From the NCBI GenBank assembly GCA_964390645.1, contig CAYMLL010000135.1, forward strand, positions 1 through 19,175: a DNA stretch of 19,175 nucleotides, read 5' to 3'. Position numbers and translations under genes: made by a program. Source of the stretch: CAYMLL01 sp964390645. Lineage in GTDB: Bacteria > Planctomycetota > UBA8108. Of the stretch, positions 1 through 8,200 are shown one piece after another. The notes beneath the pieces are model-generated. The model was not told the origin of the DNA. It did not search any database and saw nothing but the letters and a program-made list of their open reading frames with translations. The stretch's first letter is position 1. Each line of letters starts with the position of its first letter.

Positions 1-2238
1 GGGAATTCCGTCGCCGTCGAGATCGCGGTCGACTCGATAGGTCACGCTGCCGATCTCCCCGGAGGCGCCCGCAAGATCGTAGCCCACGGCGCGAATATGA
101 ACGTCGTACGGAAGCCGTGGCCGCTGCTCGATCTGCAGGGCGATGCGGAACGGTGGCACCTGATCGTCGACGCGCACCACGCCGTCGACGTAGAAGCGCA
201 CATGCTCCACGTAGACGTCGTCGCGGGCATAAGCGGTAACCGTGGCGGTATCGCCCGGTGCGAACATCGTCTTGTACCCCTCGAGGACGACTCGGCCACG
301 CGGAGCCACACTCCCATCATCGCCCGAGGGAAGCACCTGAGCGAAAGACACCAGCGAAGGCGACAACGCGACGAGGAACTCCTGCGACATCGTCAGATCC
401 AGAATGGATTCGTCGGTCCCGAGAGGCGCAGTCCCGTCGTGCTCGATCGCTCCCGACTCGAGAATCCGGAAGACCTGTGCGGTCCCGAACTCCGATGGCG
501 TGAACGCGACAAGCCGTCGTCCCAGAGCCGCTATCGACGTGAAGGCGTCGCCGGGGAACTCCTCCTGCGAGTCGTCGACGAAACGCAGCTCGGTCGGATC
601 CTCGTTCGAGACGACCAGGATGCCGCGGCTGCCATGAGCGACGTAGACGCTCTTGTGCATCGCCACGAGCCCACTGAAGAGACCGACACCCTCCGGAAAC
701 TGGAGGCTGTCGAGCCGACGCGGCCTCGAAGGATCCGAGATGTCGACGGAAACCAGCTGTCGCGACAGCCTCAGCGAAACGTACGCGATGTCGGCGTGAA
801 TCGCGAACTCTCCGATGGTCGACGACGTGAAGTGTCCGAGAGTCTCGATGTCGCCGGGCCCTCGCCGCCGGAGCGCCGTCAGGCCGCTGCCCCCGGCCGC
901 GTAGATCAGGCCGTTCTCGACGAGGACCGAGTTGACGCCTCCGTCGATCTCCACCGTGGTCTCCTCGATCAGCTCTCCTGCCCCGGACCTGTTGATGATG
1001 TGGAGCCCGTCGGCACCCGCGGCGACGTACGCGACGTCACCGTCGACAGCGACGCCCCGCAGGTCGCTGCTGAGCGTCTTCTGGTCGAGACGCAGGAGAA
1101 CGAAGGGGGATCGACGGAGCCTGTAGACGACCAGCACGTCGTCATCGGTCACGACGTAAACATGACCGTCCGGCGCGACGGCGAGTCGCTTACCGACCCA
1201 GAAGCTCAGCTCGCGCGTGCCGCCCAGCTCCGGGTCAAATCGCGTGCCTCCCCGATCGTTGGGATCGAGCGGATCGGTGTCGACCAGGACCTCGACATCG
1301 TCGGGAGACGTGTCGCTGTCGGTGTCGCCGTTTGCCGGGTCCGTTCCGTACAGCAGAACCTCTTCGCCGTCGTCGAGGTGGTCCCCGTCCGTGTCATCAT
1401 CGTCCGGTCGTGTTCCGAGCCGGAGCTCTTCAAGATTCGAGAGTCCGTCACCGTCCGGATCCTCATCGGCGTCATCGCGCAGCGGGTCGAGACCGTGCTC
1501 GATCTCCCACGAGTCCGGCATGCCGTCGCCGTCGGAGTCGACGCTCGTGTCCACCTCCGCGAGAATCTGCGTCCACTCGCCGTCGCTCACGAAACGTACC
1601 CATGCGAGGCCGTCCCCCTGGGCTCCGACCAGTCCCGTCGCTGTGACGGAGACCACCGAGCGATCCGTCGACTCTACCCGTGCCGCCGGGTCCTCGAACG
1701 CGCCGCCGACCCCGCCGTAGGGCTCGCCTGTCGAGGTCACGCCGGTGGCCTGGAGTCGGTCAACCTGTCCGGCGGCCGCGAGTGACACCTTGCGGACACC
1801 GTCGGCGCTCCTCAGCAACACGCCGTGGACGGGATCCGGCGCCGTGCCGTCGATGGGTGCCGTGCCCGAGTACCCGTTGACGCCGTGGAGCACGATAACC
1901 CGCGAGTCGAGCGACTCGTTCAACGACTCACGCGGCGCGCCGCCGAGGTCCGAGACGAGCGTTGCACGCGTCGGCGTGTTCGTCGGAGCGCCCTCCACCG
2001 CGTAGGTAGCATCCTCGCGCATCTCGACCGCTTCACCGCTTGCGGTCGTGACATGCCACCGCGCACGCAGAGTGCTCATCCCTGTGTTGACCAGCGTCGT
2101 CGACGGACTCGCGGCTCCGGACTCCAGCAGGTCGAAGGCATCCGGATCACGTGCCGCGACGTTGCCACCCGCGCACACGAAGAGCCAGGCCACGGCGAGA
2201 AGAGAGACACGGGCTCGGTGACGACGGCACAGCCTCAT
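1..2238 (-). CDS. Secreted TSP3-repeat / LVIVD-like propeller / Ig-like protein (3' end beyond window)
   Basis: The frame stays open for 746 codons from ATG at 2238 to base 1, so the C-terminus is missing. Residues 1-30 are a signal peptide (MRLCRRHRARV, then a hydrophobic stretch ending near NVAARDP). Residues about 170-225 resemble a group 2 bacterial Ig-like domain (STDRSVVSVTATGLVGA). Residues about 228-332 are thrombospondin type 3 calcium repeats (DSDGDGMPDSWE, DPDGDGLSNLEEL, DTDGDHLDDGEEV). Residues about 350-643 form seven blade-like units of LVIVD type, for example VAVDGDVAYVAAGADGLHI and DIAYVSLRLSRQLVSVDISD. Residues about 645-732 are Ig-like, and a further TSP3 motif (DLDGDGIP) is cut by the edge. 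A strong ribosome binding site, GGAGG at 2245-2249, sits 6 nt before the ATG, inside the RHS gene. The ATGA overlap with the RHS stop implies translational coupling. The likely role is a calcium-stabilised extracellular or surface protein. The domains are clear by eye; the ligand is unknown. Confidence 0.88.
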   Translation of the reverse strand, partial: MRLCRRHRARVSLLAVAWLFVCAGGNVAARDPDAFDLLESGAASPSTTLVNTGMSTLRARWHVTTASGEAVEMREDATYAVEGAPTNTPTRATLVSDLGGAPRESLNESLDSRVIVLHGVNGYSGTAPIDGTAPDPVHGVLLRSADGVRKVSLAAAGQVDRLQATGVTSTGEPYGGVGGAFEDPAARVESTDRSVVSVTATGLVGAQGDGLAWVRFVSDGEWTQILAEVDTSVDSDGDGMPDSWEIEHGLDPLRDDADEDPDGDGLSNLEELRLGTRPDDDDTDGDHLDDGEEVLLYGTDPANGDTDSDTSPDDVEVLVDTDPLDPNDRGGTRFDPELGGTRELSFWVGKRLAVAPDGHVYVVTDDDVLVVYRLRRSPFVLLRLDQKTLSSDLRGVAVDGDVAYVAAGADGLHIINRSGAGELIEETTVEIDGGVNSVLVENGLIYAAGGSGLTALRRRGPGDIETLGHFTSSTIGEFAIHADIAYVSLRLSRQLVSVDISDPSRPRRLDSLQFPEGVGLFSGLVAMHKSVYVAHGSRGILVVSNEDPTELRFVDDSQEEFPGDAFTSIAALGRRLVAFTPSEFGTAQVFRILESGAIEHDGTAPLGTDESILDLTMSQEFLVALSPSLVSFAQVLPSGDDGSVAPRGRVVLEGYKTMFAPGDTATVTAYARDDVYVEHVRFYVDGVVRVDDQVPPFRIALQIEQRPRLPYDVHIRAVGYDLAGASGEIGSVTYRVDRDLDGDGIP

Positions 2239-5200
2239 CGCTTCCCTCCCGCGACGCCCACGTCGCGCGCTTCGGGCGCCACCCCTCGTGGCCAGGTCGC
2301 AGGGGTGCTCCTCACCTCGAGCGTCACCGTCAGCGGGGCGAGAAAGCCCTCGTCGAGCGTCCGCTTGCGGCTTCCAGCCACCGCTCCTGGAAGGCCCGCG
2401 AGCCCCGGCCGGTTGTAGCCGTTGAGCTCGAAGGGCGCGGTCGGTCGGAGGCCGTCCTGACGCGTCAGGAAGCGCCCCAGTTCCGGTGAGAAGTAGCGCG
2501 CTCCTCGACAGTGGAGGCCCGACTCGAAGTCCCAGAGCTGGCCGCCGAAGAAAAGAGCGCTGCCGCTGTCGGGCACTGCGACAACAGCGCCGTTGCCGTT
2601 GCGCACGCGGAGCTGACCGTGCGGTCCGTACTCGGCGCTCATCCGCCTCGAACCATCACCGCGTACGAGGACCAGAGTGGAGCCCCGTGCGTCGTGGAGA
2701 AAAAAGCGAGGCAAGGAGGACTCCTCGGATGAGCGTCCCATCACGACCGCCGGACGAGCACCGTCCTCCCAGAGGTACTGCCGCAGCACACCGCCGCTCG
2801 ATTCCCTCTCTTCCCCGACACCGTCGTGCGCCCACGTGTAGCGCAGCACGCCCGGTCGCTGGTCGCGAGACGGCACGAGCACGTCTTTCTCCACACGTCG
2901 ACCTCGCCCACGACCTCGCCAGGGGTCCTGAGCGCCCACCGCGTCGTAGCGGTAGCGAGCGACCACGGATCCCGCGCGCTCGATGCGGATCAAGCGGTCG
3001 AGAGCGTCGTAGAAGAACCTGTCCGCTCCCAAACGCTCGATCCGTCCCGTCGCCCCGTGCTCGAGAGCCTGCGAGCCGAAGTTCTCGTAGCGGTCGAGAG
3101 CATCGACGGTCACGCTCAGGACCGACTGGTCGATCTCGACCTGTCGCCAGTTATGGTTGCCGTCCAGGAGAAACCCGTGCTTGCGAATCGGATTCTGTGG
3201 CGGTACGCGCGGATCAAAGACCGCTGGCTGATACTCCCGGATCCGGTACAGCGAGTCGTACCGCCAGACGTCGCCGACCCCATCCCTGTCTACCCGTCGC
3301 TGCCAGAGTGGATCACCTCGCCCGTTGAGCCCGTACTGGAAGCGCGCGAGAACATCCCCGGCAGCGGTCTCGTGACTCGTGGCGGTGATGCCACCCAGCT
3401 CGTCGTAGCCGACCGGCCGGACGATGCCGGCAGGGTCGACGCCGACGAAGGTCGAGAACGTGCCGCCCTCGACGACGCGATCGAGGATCCGGCCATCGCT
3501 CATCCGACTGTATTCGACGTACGCCATGCCCGAGATGTCGCGGAGCGCCGACTGCGCGCCGCCGGGGCCCCGCACACGCACGACGACTCGACCGTCGGGG
3601 TAGCGTTCGCTGACCAGCCGTCCGTTGTCGTCGTGGGAGTACGAGTAGCCGAAGCCCCCCTGCCACTCGGTGATCATTCGTCCCAGCGAGTCGTGACGGC
3701 GAAGCACGAGGGCGTCGTCCGTCGTATCGCCCGCTTCGTTGTTATCCCACGCCAGCGTCAACCGGCCGAGTCCGTCGTACTCGAAACGCTGCAGCGTCGT
3801 GCCAATCACCTCGGCGACCTCACCGCCGGAGCTGATCGCACGTTCAACGAGGCGGTGCAGCGAGTCGAACTGCAGCGTCGTGACGACCCCGTCGAAATCG
3901 ACGTGCCGGGTCGGGCTTCCGTCGCGATCGACCTCCCAGAGCTCGACCGTGCCGTCGTGACGGATCTTGCGCTCGAGGTAGCCAGCACGATCCCACTCCA
4001 CACGCGTACGATGACCAAGATCATCAATCCAGGCACCAAGCCGCCCGTTGCCGTCCCATTCGTAGATCTCGGTGACGAGTCCATCGATGTTGAAGCCGTT
4101 CGTGCTCTCGATCGGCGAGTCTCCGGTGCCGTCGGCGCGCAGCTCGTGAACGGCACGCACGACGTGCCCGAGACCGTCGTAGGTGAAGCGCCTACGATTA
4201 CCGTGACCCGTGATGTTGTCACGCTGATCCGGAGTCAGGAGATGCAGCGAGTCGTCCAGGTCGGGCTCTGCGGCTGCGCCGATCGCGGTCGCGCTCGAGT
4301 CCGATATCATCACGGGGTTGTTCGAGCTGTCGTAGCGCACGCGCCACGTGCCGCCGGAACTGTCGACACTGAGAACACGCCGACCCAGCGGGTCGTAGAC
4401 ATGGACATCCGTCTCGACGATGCGCAGGCGACCGTTCTGATCGTAGTCGGGATCGTCGACGACACTCGGGTCGACCACCGACCGGGAGACGCTCTCCCGC
4501 TCCTCCCGGACCAGATTGCCGGTCGCATCGAAACGACGTCGGATGACGTTGCCGGCCGTGTCGCTCTCCTTCACGATGCGCCCCGCTGCGTCCCGCACGA
4601 AGGTACGCTCGACACCGTCGGGATCGATGTACAGAACCAGTCGGCCCTCGGCGTCGTGGTGCCGCGTCTCCCCGACGGTGCGCGGGCCGCCACCCTCCTC
4701 CGCAACCCCGAAGAGCGAACGGCGGCGCTCGCGCTCACGACCCTGCTCGTCCCAGACCGTGACGATCCGCGAGAGGAGGACGTTCTCGTCCGTGCCGGAG
4801 TCCGGCGGTGTCGGTCCGCCGACGGTTCCCAGGAAGGACTCCATGAAGACCTTGCCGGTTCCGTCGCGTTCGAAGACGCGAGCTCCCCCCGCCGCGTCGA
4901 TGATCACGGCCAGACGATCATGGCCGTCGTAACGCATCTCGGTCCGCTCACGTTCACCGTCCCCGTCGGAGTCCGCGGCGTCGACCTCGACGAGGATGTT
5001 TCCGTTCTCATCACGGTAGACGTCTCGACGCTTTTCGTCGGTCGTTCCCGGAGCCACGACGTGCACGATCTCGAGCCCTCGCTCATCGTACTGCCTGGTC
5101 TCGTCGGTCCCCGCGACCGGGCGGATCATTCGCACGATACGACCGTCGGGATCGCGGCGCAGTGACGTCGTCACGGATCTCTCCGGTCCCGCCTCGCCGC

Positions 5201-8200
5201 CGGAGACTTCCCGGGTCGTCGACACGAGCTGTCCGAGGATGTCGTGCTCGTACGACGTCTCGATCCACGGATTCTCCGAGACGAAGAGGTGCGTTCCGGC
5301 GTCGTTGGCTCGCCTGTTGCTGTAACGCGTCGCCGAGAGAAGGTTGTCCGCATCCCAGGTCAGCTGCCGACGGTACGCCAGCGGCTCGGCAACCCGCTGC
5401 TCTTGCAGCTGTCCAAGCTGGTTGTGAGTGTAGGTCGACACGTTGCCGACCGGATCGGTGTGAAGCGCGAGGTGGCCCAGAGCGTCGTAGGCCCACGAAT
5501 CCCGGATTCCGAGCGGCTCGTCATCTCCGAGCCCGTCGGAATCGATGATGCGCGCGGCAAGGAAGCCGCCGGTATCACGATCGAGACCCTCTCCGACTGT
5601 TGCCGTCCCGTCTCCGTCTGGATCACGTTCGGGATGATACCCGTAACGTGTGACGACGCCGACGGCGTCCCGGCGCGTACTGAGCTGCCCGAAGAAGTTG
5701 TACGTGAACCTGCGCGTCGAGCTCCGGAGAACTCCGTCCGAACCCGACGTCGACGGAAGGTCCTCACGAACGACCCGACCAAGACGGTGGAGAACGCTGC
5801 CGTCGTCGTTCTGGTCCCCCAGGCCGGTCGGAACCCCCGCGTGATCGAGCGCCTCCAGCAGCTCGGCCCCGTCGAGTCCGATCGAGGCCGCGAGCGCTTC
5901 GATCGAGGCGTTCTCCTGATAGTCGAGCACACGGCGCGTCGCACGTGACTCGTCCGGCGCACCGTCGGACCCGGGCGGCGTCTCGAGAATCACCTCACCG
6001 AAAACGGGCTCGTATACGCGCAGCGTCACCTGCGGCCGCGCCGTCGCGCCGCTACTCGCAGGCGCAGCGTGAAGCTCCTCGCGAACACAGTTCGCACGAC
6101 TCGTGCGCAGCGGAGCCTCCTCGTCGTAGACACGCTCCGTGCGACCACCGCGTGGAGACTGCTCCGTCCTCAGAAGGCCCTCGCGCGTCCAGCGAAACCG
6201 GGTCTCGTACCACGGAGGCTTGACGCCCGCCGGAGGATGGAGCGTGTTCGCGTCGCGCGGCCGGTCGTCCTCGAGCGTGTACACTCGTACCACGAGTGGC
6301 AGGCCGGCGCCGTTGGACGTGATCTCGGTCGTGACTCCCCGGGCGTCGACGACGCGTGTCAGCACCGCCTCGGAGGCCAGAAAGGCCCCCAGACCGCCTG
6401 GCGGCACCGGCTCTCCGACGGCGTAGAACGACCGATCGATGTACTCGAACTCGACCGCACCTCCGGCCACGACACCGGTCGCATTGACGCCGCCGATCTC
6501 CTGAGAGATCACGCGGTCGAGTTCCGCCGCTCCGGGATTCTCGCTGTAGCGATTCACCAGACGTGCGATCTTCGTGCCGGCGGCGACCTCACGCGGCTCG
6601 ATCCATGCCTCCAGGTTGTGATTGAGCCGACGGTCGTCGAAACCGGACGTATAGCGGTACTCCGTACGTTTTCCGGACGGGAAGTCGTTGCCGTTCGGCG
6701 TACCGGTAACCGCCGGACCCGTCACCGCGACGAGATCCCCGCGATCGTCGTACTCGAAGACGACGGTGCGGCCGGTAAAGTCGGTGACGGATTCGATGCG
6801 GCCCGAGGCATCCCAGGCGTACTCGATCCTCCGGCCCAGCGTGTCCACGACGGCGGTGAGCCGGCCGCCGTCATCGCGCTCCATCAAGAGGCGGTTGCCG
6901 GCACGGTCCCTGATTGACCGGAGGCGTCCCGCGGCGCCCGAGTCGTCGATCGGGAGGTAGCGATAGCGCAATCCGTCGGGCTGGAACTCGACGAGGAAGC
7001 CTTCGGTGTCTTCGTAGAGACGCGAGAAGATCCCGATGGGCGACGCGAAGCGTTCCGTGCCCATATCATAGAGGTACTCGTGGCGTGAGCCGCGCCCGTC
7101 GACGCGCACGACGTTGCCCGAACCAGGCGAGCGCACGACGCGGCGGTCGGCGTACTCGTGCTCCCAGCCCCACCCGAGCGAACCCTGGAAGTTGCTTCGA
7201 CTCTCGTAACGACGCCGCAGCTCGAAAGACAGTCCCCGTCCGCGAATTTCCATGTCCACCGCATCGAGAAAGAACTCTCCGGAGTGCGTGTAGACGTTAT
7301 AGCCGGCCACATGGCTCCTGGTACGCTGAGGCACCTCGACGATTCGCGCAAGCCCGCCATCGACGTCGCCGTCGAAGCGGCCGACCTCGCCGCCCGACGT
7401 GCCCGGCAACTCGAAAAAGTGGAGTCCGCCACGCCGTACTCCCTCGCCGTAGGAAGTCTCGATCGTCAGACCGTCCCTCGAGACGCGACCGGGAGACATC
7501 GGGCGCGGACCGAGGTTGCCATCAAGCTCATGAAGCGGCACCGTCCGACACGCCGGGAAGCCGGGATTCGGAAGCACGAGCCGAGCCGGCGGGTCGAAGC
7601 GAACCCCGGATGGCGATATGACGATCGGGATCCGTACGTCGATGTCGTCGAGAGAGCTTCCCGACACGATCCGGGAACTCGGCGCCGAGACACGCACGAG
7701 CCCATCGTGCGACCCATCGGAGAAGATCGCCGATCCCGGTTCGACGTGCAGGCGAAGCCCGGCGAGCGCCGTCAGCGAGAAGACGCCTCCCTGGCTCGAG
7801 CTGACGCGCAGCACCCGGGTGCGCGACGTATCCGTGAGACGCACGACGCGAAGTGCTCCTCTCAGAGAATGCCGGCGACCTGACACGAGCAAGACGGTGC
7901 GACTGGTACCCGAATGCGTTGCGGAGGCGTCGACCTCGATGCGCACGCGTCCGACCGGCGCTCCGTGCAAGACGAACTGACCACGCAAGCCGGTGGTGGT
8001 CTCGACTCCATCGGCGCCCGCTACCCGCACCGTGGCACCCGCAACTCCGACCCCGCGATCGTCACCCACCCATCCCTTGACTGCCGTGTCGAGCGGAGCA
8101 CCGGTCTCGAATCCATCGATCTCGAAGCTCACCAGGGCCCCGGCAAAGCTCGCCTCGACCCGGCTGCGCGACGCACCCCGGGGCAGGGCGACGGGGACGA

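Noticed and set aside
97..1785. Long plus-strand open frame of 562 codons opposite the TSP3/propeller gene
   Set aside because: It is rich in Arg, Val and Asp with no domain character. It is the antisense shadow of a GC-rich minus-strand gene whose translation shows clear domains.
2826..5165. Plus-strand open frame of 779 codons opposite the YD repeats
   Set aside because: It mirrors the RHS codon bias and has no recognisable motif or ribosome binding site, while the minus strand encodes obvious YD repeats throughout.
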